From positions 1 through 49,426 of the forward strand of contig JAFUXH010000126.1 of NCBI GenBank assembly GCA_017470945.1: a DNA stretch of 49,426 nt. The letters are read 5' to 3'. The notes under the pieces were generated by a model. That model made no database searches, was not told where the DNA came from, and saw only the letters and a program-made list of their open reading frames with translations. Each line of letters begins with the position of its first letter. The stretch's first letter is position 1. The translations under genes were made by a program, and so were the position numbers. The DNA is from Clostridia bacterium. Lineage in GTDB: Bacteria > Bacillota > Clostridia > Christensenellales > Aristaeellaceae. Shown here one piece after another: positions 8,303 through 17,599 of this stretch.

Positions 8303-8383
8303 CCGGTGCGTGAACGCACCGGGAAAACCCAAAGGGAACGCCTGGAGAAAGCTTGTTTTCTCCAGGCGTTCCCTTTGGGTTTT
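8303..8383. repeat. Tandem hairpins including a perfect 27-base stem
   Basis: A short palindrome (CCGGTGCG, 8303-8310, with CGCACCGG, 8315-8322) is followed at once by a perfect 27-base inverted repeat: arm 8324-8350 (starts AAAACCCAAAGGGAACGCC) and arm 8357-8383, with a loop of only 6 bases (GCTTGT). Stems this long and perfect exceed ordinary intrinsic terminators. It may be a mobile or dispersed palindromic element, or a bidirectional terminator between leuS and DUF1846. Confidence 0.9.
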
Positions 8384-8505
8384 CTTGCTCCCGGCAGCTT
8401 ACTGGGCGAATCCTCAGCTGCTCGCGGATGGCGTTTGTTTTTTACTGCCACGCATCATCGCGGGGCGCGGGGCCGCGAAGGCCCCGCCGTATCCCCACGT
8501 GCGGC

Positions 8506-10914
<2,409 letters not shown>

Positions 10915-10953
10915 GGAAAAGCCTCCTTCAGTCAATGCAATACGGATTTTTAC

Positions 10954-10982
10954 ATTATAATCCTTCCGACAAAATTTGTAAA
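10954..10982 (-). promoter_or_regulatory. Promoter of leuS
   Basis: On the reverse strand TTTACA (10982-10977), 17 bases, TATAAT (10959-10954), 40 bases before the ATG at 10914. The short leader leaves no room for a full T-box. Confidence 0.65.
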
Positions 10983-11057
10983 GGCTTGCGGGATCGTGAA
11001 CGAAGCGTAAATTTTTGAAAAAAATACGAAAAGATGCAGGGTTTTGGGCGTCAGCTG

Positions 11058-11066
11058 TGTTATAAT
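11058..11066 (+). promoter_or_regulatory. Extended -10 promoter of the M1 peptidase operon
   Basis: TGTTATAAT (TG at 11058-11059, TATAAT at 11061-11066) is a perfect extended -10 about 60 bases before the ATG at 11128. No good -35 is seen at the proper distance. Confidence 0.55.
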
Positions 11067-11127
11067 AACGTGATTTGCCAAAAGTTCCTGGGGAATTTTG
11101 CCCAAGAAAGGGAAAGGGGGCTGGAAA

Positions 11128-12636
11128 ATGGCGGGAAAACGGTGTATAATACTTCCGTTGCGCTCAAAGCGCGGCCGCTGGGCCGCCCTGGGCGCGCTGC
11201 TGTTGGCGATCTGCGCGCTTATCTGGCTTTTCCGCCCCCGGCAAACGACGCCGCCCCCGCCCAGCGAAGCGCTGACGGCCGCGGCGAAGGAACTGACGGA
11301 TTACGACGTGACGCTGAAGCTGATCCCCGAACGCCGGCAGGTATCCATCACCGAGCGCGTGGCCTTTATCAACGATACCGGCGATACCCTGACCAGCCTG
11401 CTGCTGCGCACCTGGCTCAACGCCTTTCAATCGGAGGAGGACAGCCCGGCGGCCACGGAAGAATTGTACGACGCCTGCTACCCCCAGGGCTTTTCCGAAG
11501 GGAAGCTGACGCTGCACGACGTGGCGTGGAACGGGACCCAAACGGCCTGGCGCTATGACGACGACGCCCAAACGGCGCTGCGCGTCGATATCCCGCCCCT
11601 CGCGGCGGGGCAAACAGGGGAACTGCTGCTGCGGTGCGTGGTCCAGATCCCCCTGTGCGCTCACCGCTCCGGCGGGCTGGGGGATACCTACCAGCTGGGC
11701 AACGTGATCCCGCAGCTTTCGCTGTATCAGGATCACGCCTGGCGGGCCGACCCGTACACTTCGGTGGGGGATCCCTTCGTCAGCTCCTGCGCCAATTACA
11801 CGTTCAGCGTGTATCTGCCGGAGGGGTATGTGCCCGCCTGCTCCGCCCCCCTGACGCGGGGGCAGGATGGCGCCTGGCGGGGCAGCATCCTGGCGGCCCG
11901 GGATGTCGCCCTATGCCTCAGCCCCGATTATTGCCAGGCGTCCGCCCGGGCGGCGGGGGGCGCGGCGGTGTATGCCTATGCCAAAACGGAAGCGGGGGCC
12001 CGGCGGGTGGCGGAGGACGCCAAGCGGGCCATCGACGTGTTTTCCGGCCTGTTCGGCCCGTATCCTTACCCAGCGCTGACGGTGTGCGCCGTCGATTTTC
12101 CCTTCGGCGGCATGGAATACAGCGGGCTGGTGATGATCGGCCAAAGCAATTTCCTGGACAGCCAGCAGGACACCATGGAATTGACCGTCGCCCACGAAAC
12201 GGCTCACCAGTGGTTTTACAGCCTGGTGGGCAGCGATCAGGTGTACGCCCCCTGGCAGGATGAGGCGCTGTGCCAGTACGCCATGCTGCGCTACGTGCGC
12301 GCCCGGTACGGCCAGGGCAGCTTCGACACCCTGAAGTATTATCAGGTGGATTCGCCCATGGCGGAAAACATCCCCGGTTCCCTGACCCCCGGCAGCCCCA
12401 TCGATTACTTTGGGGATCTGACGGCCTATTCCTCGGTGGTATACGGCCGGGGGGCGGCGCTGCTGCTGGCGCTGGATGAAATGCTGCCCGGCGGGGCGGA
12501 CGCGTTTTTGCGGGCCTACGCCGAGGCGTTCGCGTATCGGTTCGCGACCCGGCAGGATTTTGAAGCCTTCCTCAACAATTACGCGGGGATGGATTGCTCC
12601 CCCCTGCTGTTGGATTATCTGGATACGGCCCATTGA
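11128..12636 (+). CDS. Membrane-anchored M1 family zinc metallopeptidase
   Basis: This 502-residue aminopeptidase-like protein has an N-terminal membrane anchor (about 17-36, WAALGALLLAICALIWLF), a proline-rich spacer, an M1-type N-terminal beta domain and the gluzincin catalytic domain. The substrate-binding motif is GMEYSG (from residue 328), and the zinc site is HETAH (H356, E357, H360) plus E379, the exact HExxHx18E spacing. The C-terminal ERAP-like domain is absent, so it is a short M1 member acting outside the membrane. ATG 11128 is preceded by AAAGGGGGCTGG. It heads an operon: the GT2-GtrA gene starts 30 bases after its stop. The substrate is unknown; a role in processing surface peptides or proteins is inference. 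Confidence 0.88.
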   Translation: MAGKRCIILPLRSKRGRWAALGALLLAICALIWLFRPRQTTPPPPSEALTAAAKELTDYDVTLKLIPERRQVSITERVAFINDTGDTLTSLLLRTWLNAFQSEEDSPAATEELYDACYPQGFSEGKLTLHDVAWNGTQTAWRYDDDAQTALRVDIPPLAAGQTGELLLRCVVQIPLCAHRSGGLGDTYQLGNVIPQLSLYQDHAWRADPYTSVGDPFVSSCANYTFSVYLPEGYVPACSAPLTRGQDGAWRGSILAARDVALCLSPDYCQASARAAGGAAVYAYAKTEAGARRVAEDAKRAIDVFSGLFGPYPYPALTVCAVDFPFGGMEYSGLVMIGQSNFLDSQQDTMELTVAHETAHQWFYSLVGSDQVYAPWQDEALCQYAMLRYVRARYGQGSFDTLKYYQVDSPMAENIPGSLTPGSPIDYFGDLTAYSSVVYGRGAALLLALDEMLPGGADAFLRAYAEAFAYRFATRQDFEAFLNNYAGMDCSPLLLDYLDTAH

Positions 12637-12666
12637 CGGCTGCCTTCCCAAAGAAAGGGTGTTTTG

Positions 12667-13773
12667 ATGAAACCACAGGAATGCTGCGTGCTCATTCCTT
12701 CCCTCAGCCCCGACGAACGCCTGCCCGCCTATGTGAATGAACTGCATGAGGCGGGCTTCGGCCTGATCCTGGTGGTGGACGACGGATCCGCCGCCTCCTA
12801 CCAGCCCATCTTCGACCGGATCGCCGGCTGGGAGGGCTGCCATGTACTGCATCACGATGTGAACCACGGCAAGGGCCAGGCCCTGCGCACCGGCTACGCC
12901 TATATCCGGGATCATACCCGCCTGCAGGGCATCCTGACCGCCGATTCCGACGGCCAGCACACCGTGCCCGATACCCTGCGCCTGGCAGCTGAACTGGGCA
13001 AAAAGCAGGAGCTTTTGCTGGGCAGCCGGGATTTTACCCGGAACAACCCCAACGTGCCCCCCAAATCCCGCTTTGGCAACCGCATGACCAGCTTCGTGTT
13101 CCGCCTGCTTTACGGCCAATGGCTGCCCGATACCCAGACCGGTTTGCGGGCCTTTGACCGGAAGCTGCTGGACTTCATGCTGTCTGTGCAGGGCGATCGG
13201 TTCGAATATGAAATGAACGTGCTGATCCAGTGCGCCGGGGCGAAGGTGCCTATGCGGGCCATCACCATCGAAACGGTGTATATGGATGACAACAAGGGCA
13301 CCCATTTCCACCCCATCCGGGATTCCTGGCGGATCTACAAATTGCTGCTGGGCTCTTTCTTCCGCTACAGCGCGGCCAGCATCCTGTCGTTCCTGATCGA
13401 TTACGCGGTGCTGTCGATCCTGATGTTCTGGGTGTTCAAGGATCGGCCCGATATCACCCTGCTGGGCGTGCCTTTCAGCTTCAAGGCCCTGGTGGCCACG
13501 CCCATCGCCCGCCTGTGCTCCGCCCCGGTGAATTTCCTGCTGAACAAAAATTTCGTGTTCCAGGCGGGCAAGACCGACGGCGCGGTGAAGCGCTACATCG
13601 TGCTGGCGGTGTGCAGCCTGGTGATCACCACGCTGATCTTCGGCTTCCTGGATCATTATGTGAGCACCCCCTTCCTGCACATCCTGCTCAAGGTCGTGAT
13701 CGACGTGGCGATGTACGTGGTCAATTACCGCATTCAAAAGGCTTGGGTATTCCCGCAGAAAAAGGCCGTTTGA
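12667..13773 (+). CDS. Family 2 glycosyltransferase fused to a GtrA-like membrane domain
   Basis: The 368-residue protein has a GT2 domain (about 8-225) with VVDDGS (D38, D39) and the metal-binding D93-S-D95 motif in DSDGQH, as in polyprenyl-phosphate sugar transferases of the DPM/GtrB type. From about 231 to 360 it has a four-helix GtrA/DPMS domain (FFRYSAASILSFLIDYAVL, PVNFLLNKNFVF, YVVNYRIQKAWVF). Such fusions make undecaprenyl- or other polyprenyl-phosphate-linked sugars and may flip them across the membrane for modification of surface glycans. ATG 12667 follows AAAGAAAGGG; a TTG one codon upstream is also possible. The phosphodiester glycosidase gene follows after 21 bases. The sugar donor is not deducible. 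Confidence 0.88.
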   Translation: MKPQECCVLIPSLSPDERLPAYVNELHEAGFGLILVVDDGSAASYQPIFDRIAGWEGCHVLHHDVNHGKGQALRTGYAYIRDHTRLQGILTADSDGQHTVPDTLRLAAELGKKQELLLGSRDFTRNNPNVPPKSRFGNRMTSFVFRLLYGQWLPDTQTGLRAFDRKLLDFMLSVQGDRFEYEMNVLIQCAGAKVPMRAITIETVYMDDNKGTHFHPIRDSWRIYKLLLGSFFRYSAASILSFLIDYAVLSILMFWVFKDRPDITLLGVPFSFKALVATPIARLCSAPVNFLLNKNFVFQAGKTDGAVKRYIVLAVCSLVITTLIFGFLDHYVSTPFLHILLKVVIDVAMYVVNYRIQKAWVFPQKKAV

Positions 13774-13794
13774 TTTTTGAAAGGAGATAACCCT

Positions 13795-14880
13795 ATGAAA
13801 CTGCCTGTACGCATTGCGCTTTCCCTGGTGTGCGCCGCCCTGGTGCTGGCCGCGCCGTTCACCCTGTCCTCCCCCAATCTGTTGGGCGAGGCCCGGATGC
13901 AGATGCAGGAGCAATTGGAGGGCGACTGGGATCTGGACGACGGCTGGGACCCGGAGGCCGATGACGACGATTGGCTGGAAAGCGGCCTGATGAAGCTGCT
14001 GTTCCCCGCCGCCAACGCCGAGGAAGAAGCGGAGGATGCGGAAGAGGATGAGCAAGCGGAGGAAAAGACCTATTCCCTGCCCATCGATCTGTCCGCCGGG
14101 CTGGAGCCCAACCCCGCCGCCTTCACCGAAGCCGGCTACGAGGATGATTCCATCCGGGTGCAGATGGAAACCCGGGAGGAGGACGGCGTGATCTGGCGCA
14201 TCGCGTGGGTAGAGGTGGCGTCGCCCACCCAGCTGCGCACCGGCATCGCCGGCACCATCGCCAAGCCCGGCGAAAAGAAGGTGCGCACCATTGCCGAATC
14301 CTGCAACGCGGTGGTGGCCCTCAACGGCGACTACTTCAAGAATAATCCCACCAAAACCAGCTTTGAATACCGGATGGGCCAAAAAATCCGTTCCAACACC
14401 AACAAAACCAAGGATATGCTGATCATCGACGAAAACGGCGGTTTCCATATCGTGATGGCCCTGGAAAAAACCAAGCAGCAGGATGCCATCAAGGCCGTGA
14501 CCGCCGACCACAAGATCGTCAACGCCTTCACCTTCGGCCCCGCCCTGGTCAGCGAGGGCAAGGTGATCAAGACCGATAAGCACTACGGCTATAACCCCGA
14601 GGGCAAGGAGCCCCGCAGCGCCATCGGCCAGACCGGGCCGCTGAGCTACGTGTTCGTGGTGGCGGAGGGCCGGGGCAAATCCGCCGGCGTGACCCATCAG
14701 CAATTGGCTAACTTTATGGGCGATTCCCTGCACTGCGTGGCAGCCTATAACCTGGATGGCGGCGGCAGCGCCACGCTGGTGTTCAACGGCAAGATCTACA
14801 ACAAACTGGGCGGCAGCGAGCGGCAGCTGAGCGATATCATCTATTTTGCCACGGCGGTGGACCCCAAGGAGTGGAAGTGA
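13795..14880 (+). CDS. Exported phosphodiester glycosidase (NAGPA domain) family protein
   Basis: The 361-residue protein starts with a signal or anchor helix (about 5-22), followed by a strongly acidic linker (about 38-90, many Asp/Glu). The NAGPA/DUF2233 domain covers about 115-358, marked by CNAVVALNGDYF (from residue 170), AFTFGPALVSEGKV and the near-C-terminal signature NLDGGGSATLVFNG (from residue 320). The family includes the mammalian enzyme that removes GlcNAc from GlcNAc-phosphodiesters; bacterial members are thought to act on sugar phosphodiesters in teichoic acids or exopolysaccharides. GGAGATAACCCT precedes the ATG at 13795. The next gene's ribosome binding site overlaps this gene's end, so they are coupled. 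Action on an envelope glycan made with the upstream GT2-GtrA protein is inference. Confidence 0.88.
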   Translation: MKLPVRIALSLVCAALVLAAPFTLSSPNLLGEARMQMQEQLEGDWDLDDGWDPEADDDDWLESGLMKLLFPAANAEEEAEDAEEDEQAEEKTYSLPIDLSAGLEPNPAAFTEAGYEDDSIRVQMETREEDGVIWRIAWVEVASPTQLRTGIAGTIAKPGEKKVRTIAESCNAVVALNGDYFKNNPTKTSFEYRMGQKIRSNTNKTKDMLIIDENGGFHIVMALEKTKQQDAIKAVTADHKIVNAFTFGPALVSEGKVIKTDKHYGYNPEGKEPRSAIGQTGPLSYVFVVAEGRGKSAGVTHQQLANFMGDSLHCVAAYNLDGGGSATLVFNGKIYNKLGGSERQLSDIIYFATAVDPKEWK

Positions 14881-14884
14881 GCGT

Positions 14885-15823
14885 ATGACCATGTGGGAGG
14901 AAGCGAGCAAAACCTATTTCCTGGGGGTGCAGGTGTATTCCTTCGGCCTGTTCGCGGCGCTGGGCCTGGCCCTGGCGCTGGCGGTGCTGGCGCTGCTGCT
15001 GCACAGGGCCAAATGGAAGCGCGGCACCGCCGCCCTGACCGGCGTGCTGGCCATGATCGCGGGGCTGATCGTATCCCGGCTGTTTTTCGGCCTGCTGGAT
15101 CAGACCCTGGGCGTGGCCCTGCCCCTGTGGGCCATGGTGCAGGTGACGGCGGGGGGCTTTTCCATGATGGGCGCGCTGCTGGGCGCCTGCATGGGGGCCA
15201 TCCTGGCGGCGAAAATCACCCGGCAAAACGCCGCGCGGCTGCTGGATTTCCTGGCCCCGGCCTTCCTGCTGTTCGTTTCATGCGAGCGCCTGGGGGAAGG
15301 ATATATCGACGATTTCGGCATCAGCCGCTATCTGGTGGGCGACCTGTTCAAGGGCTCCTTCCTGGCGGTGGATGGCGGCGGGGAGTGGTATCTGGCCACC
15401 TACCTGATCGAATCCTTCGCCGCGCTGGTGATCGCCCTGATCCTGCTGCGGGATCTGAACGGCAAGCGGCGGGCGGGGGATACCTTCATCCTGTTCCTGC
15501 TTTTGTTCGGCGCCAGCCAAACCATCCTGGAATCCCTGCGGTATGACCAGCACATGCATTACGCCTTTGTGGGCCTGCAGCACGTGATGGCCATGGCGCT
15601 GCTGGGCAGCGCGCTGATCGTGCTGTATATCCGGCGGAAAAAGGAGCGCCGGGGCCTGGCGCTGGCCGGGCTGATTTCCATCCCCCTGGCCGTGATCCTG
15701 GGGGTGGGGCTCGAGTTCGCCATTGACCGCACCCAGATGAACCGGTACGTGCTCTACGCCCTGTATCTGATCGTGCTGGGCGTGCCCGCCTATCTGGGCA
15801 TCCGGCTGCGCAGGGAGGCGTAA
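14885..15823 (+). CDS. Lgt-like (prolipoprotein diacylglyceryl transferase family) membrane protein
   Basis: The 312-residue protein has about seven or more hydrophobic helices. Three segments align with Lgt signatures: GGFSMMGALLGACMGA (Lgt GG-x-GGLIG loop), CERLGEGYIDDFG (Lgt RIGNFINGE, arginine kept, asparagines replaced) and TILESLRYDQHMH (Lgt E-x-FR region, arginine kept). True Lgt attaches diacylglycerol to lipobox cysteines. The divergence of the second motif suggests either a distant Lgt or a paralogue with another acceptor. ATG 14885 lies 4 bases past the upstream stop, with AAGGAGTGG as ribosome binding site. The last part (RRKKERRGLALAG, then two helices) extends beyond the usual Lgt end. 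Confidence 0.75.
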   Translation: MTMWEEASKTYFLGVQVYSFGLFAALGLALALAVLALLLHRAKWKRGTAALTGVLAMIAGLIVSRLFFGLLDQTLGVALPLWAMVQVTAGGFSMMGALLGACMGAILAAKITRQNAARLLDFLAPAFLLFVSCERLGEGYIDDFGISRYLVGDLFKGSFLAVDGGGEWYLATYLIESFAALVIALILLRDLNGKRRAGDTFILFLLLFGASQTILESLRYDQHMHYAFVGLQHVMAMALLGSALIVLYIRRKKERRGLALAGLISIPLAVILGVGLEFAIDRTQMNRYVLYALYLIVLGVPAYLGIRLRREA

Positions 15824-15825
15824 GG

Positions 15826-16038
15826 ATGGAAAAGGAGCAGATCGACCGCATCAACGAATTGGCCCGGAAGAAAAAGAGCGTGGGGCTGACGGAGGCCGAA
15901 ATGCAGGAGCATGAAAGGCTGCGCCGTCAGTACATCGACGAATTCAAGGAAAACCTGCGATCCACCCTGGATCAGGTGTATATCCAGCAGGAGGATGGCA
16001 GCTACCGGAAACTGCAGAAAAAACCGCCGAAAAACTGA
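15826..16038 (+). CDS. DUF896 family small protein (YnzC-like)
   Basis: The 70-residue cytoplasmic protein begins MEKEQIDRINELARKKK, continues with GLTEAEMQEHERLRRQYI and ends with a basic tail. This is the whole DUF896 fold, a helical hairpin found in Bacillota; Bacillus YnzC is a member, and its role is not firmly known. It starts 3 bases after the Lgt-like stop and is the last gene of the operon. A new promoter for the next gene begins 15 bases later. Confidence 0.9.
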   Translation: MEKEQIDRINELARKKKSVGLTEAEMQEHERLRRQYIDEFKENLRSTLDQVYIQQEDGSYRKLQKKPPKN

Positions 16039-16052
16039 AGCGCAAATTTTTC

Positions 16053-16081
16053 TTGCCGTTTTGGCCGCTTTCCTGTATAAT
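16053..16081 (+). promoter_or_regulatory. Promoter of the PpiC-type foldase gene
   Basis: TTGCCG (16053-16058), 17 bases, TATAAT (16076-16081), 44 bases before the ATG at 16125. Confidence 0.75.
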
Positions 16082-16124
16082 AGCATTTGTTGCAATAGCA
16101 AAACAGATTGGAGATGTCTCTACC

Positions 16125-17405
16125 ATGCGGAAAAAAAGCTTGTTGGCCCTGCTGCTGGCCCTGTCGATGCTGCTGAGCGGCTGCGCCCTGGTCACGGTGG
16201 ATCAGGCGGCGGATAACGCCCGGATCATTGTCGACGTCAACGGTGAAACCATCACCAAGCAGCAAGTGAGCAACGCGGTGAATAACACCATTTCTCAGAA
16301 TGAATACATGAATCAATTGTACGCCATGTTCGGCATGACGGCCAACTATCCCACCGACGAAGCCACCATCACCCCCCAGGTGATCGATTATTACGTGGAG
16401 CAGCTGGTCAGCCTGCAAAAGGCCAAGGAGCTGGGGCTGGATCAATTCACCGACGAGGAAAAGGCCCACATCCAGGAGCATGCCGACGAGGATTGGCAGA
16501 GCTACCTGAGCCAGATCGCCAGCAATTATTTCCCCGGCCTGGAATTGGAAGGGGAAGCGCTGGAGGCGGAAGCGCAGAAGTATATCGCGGAATACGGCCT
16601 GTCCGGCAAGGACGCGTTTGAGCAGTCCGCCGCCGACGAGGTGCTGCTGGAAAAGCTGAACGACGAAACCGTGAAGGATGTGACCGTGACCGAGGAAGAG
16701 CTGGAAGCGCAGCTGGCTGAAAAGGTGGCCGCCGACCAGGAAACCTACACCGCCGATCCGGACGCTTACGGCAACGCCGTCAACAGCGGCACCGCCGTGT
16801 ATTACGCCCCCGCTGGCTACCGCACGGTGAAGCACATCCTGATCAACCTGCTGGAGGCGGATTCCAGCGCCATCGACGAATTGGATGATGCCCTGACCGC
16901 CGCTGAAAACGCCCTGGAGAATGCCGACGAGGACGCCGATACGGACGCCCTGCAGGCCGCTGTGGATGAAGCCCAGGCTGCCGTGGACGCCGCCACCGAA
17001 ACCGCCTTTGCCAACATTCAGGAGAAGGTCAACGAGGTGTACGAAAAGGCCACCGCCGAAGGGGCCGATTTCGACGCCCTGATCACCGAATACAGCGACG
17101 ATTCCATGCCCGCAACCGGCTACGCCATCCGGGAAGGCTATGTGTATTTCGTGGAGCCCTTCGTGACCGCCGCCATGGCGCTGGAAAATATCGGCGACGT
17201 CAGCGAGCCCGTGCGTTCCACCTACGGCTACCACATCATCCAGTATGTGGGCGACGTGGCGGAAGGCGCTGTGGCCCTGGACACCGTGCGCGACGCGCTG
17301 GAAACCGAGCTGCTGGCCGATAAGAAGGAAGCCACCTACAACGACGCGGTTGCCGCCTGGACCGCCGCCGCGGACGTGAAAACTTATCCTGAAAAGATGA
17401 ACTGA
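16125..17405 (+). CDS. PpiC/SurA-type peptidylprolyl isomerase lipoprotein (PrsA-like)
   Basis: This 426-residue extracytoplasmic foldase has a lipoprotein signal with lipobox LLSGC (Cys20), a SurA-like N-terminal helical domain beginning VDVNGETITKQQVSNAVNN, and a parvulin-type PPIase domain from about residue 236 (VKHILINLL) to about 375 (STYGYHIIQYVGD). An acidic, alanine-rich predicted coiled-coil insert (about 245-300, with DADTDALQAAVDEAQAAVDAA) interrupts the PPIase domain right after its first strand, which is unusual. The family helps exported proteins fold at the outer face of the membrane. The next gene encodes a penicillin-binding protein, and PrsA assists PBP folding in Bacillus, but a terminator separates the two. 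The frame could be extended upstream of 16125, but the lipoprotein signal fixes the start. Confidence 0.9.
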   Translation: MRKKSLLALLLALSMLLSGCALVTVDQAADNARIIVDVNGETITKQQVSNAVNNTISQNEYMNQLYAMFGMTANYPTDEATITPQVIDYYVEQLVSLQKAKELGLDQFTDEEKAHIQEHADEDWQSYLSQIASNYFPGLELEGEALEAEAQKYIAEYGLSGKDAFEQSAADEVLLEKLNDETVKDVTVTEEELEAQLAEKVAADQETYTADPDAYGNAVNSGTAVYYAPAGYRTVKHILINLLEADSSAIDELDDALTAAENALENADEDADTDALQAAVDEAQAAVDAATETAFANIQEKVNEVYEKATAEGADFDALITEYSDDSMPATGYAIREGYVYFVEPFVTAAMALENIGDVSEPVRSTYGYHIIQYVGDVAEGAVALDTVRDALETELLADKKEATYNDAVAAWTAAADVKTYPEKMN

Positions 17406-17425
17406 CCGAGGGGCCGTTCGCAGTG

Positions 17426-17455
17426 CCGGGGGAATCAAGCTTCCCCCGGTTTTTT
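17426..17455 (+). terminator. Intrinsic terminator after the foldase gene
   Basis: CCGGGGGAA (17426-17434) and TTCCCCCGG (17441-17449) form a 9-base stem followed by TTTTTT, 20 bases past the stop. Confidence 0.9.
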
Positions 17456-17505
17456 GTTGCCCTTGGATGAAAAGGCGGCTTTTTCGCGTTATATTTTTGC
17501 GGTGC

Positions 17506-17535
17506 TTGTGCATCGCGCCGGATTCGTGATATAAT
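17506..17535 (+). promoter_or_regulatory. Promoter of the class A PBP gene
   Basis: TTGTGC (17506-17511), 18 bases, TATAAT (17530-17535), with an extended -10 (TGA before TATAAT). Confidence 0.65.
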
Positions 17536-17599
17536 CGAAGGGGATCGATAGATCCCTTCACAGCGCTTATTTTATGGCACCTGGGAAGGAGGTGTGTTC

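Larger units (their letters stand above)
8051..8505. other. Intergenic region rich in palindromes, 455 bases
   Basis: No gene is supported. The region carries the DUF1846 promoter at one end and three strong hairpins (8183-8210, 8303-8322, 8324-8383). A fourth GC-rich hairpin near 8467-8486 (CGGGGCC...GGCCCCG) lies just past the leuS stop and may end leuS transcription, although no T-run follows it. Translated frames across the region mirror each other because of the palindromes and should not be annotated as proteins. Confidence 0.6.

Noticed and set aside
7870-8451. A 193-codon minus frame through the palindrome-rich region before DUF1846
   Set aside because: It crosses the DUF1846 promoter and the 27-base hairpin, and its translation mirrors the plus-strand frames because of the inverted repeats.
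10915-11057. T-box leader upstream of leuS
   Set aside because: The promoter lies only about 40 bases before the start, and no T-box sequence or specifier stem is visible.
11911-14910. A 999-codon open frame on the minus strand across the M1, GT2 and NAGPA genes
   Set aside because: Antisense to three genes with recognised motifs; the composition is low-complexity and no ribosome binding site or domain is visible.
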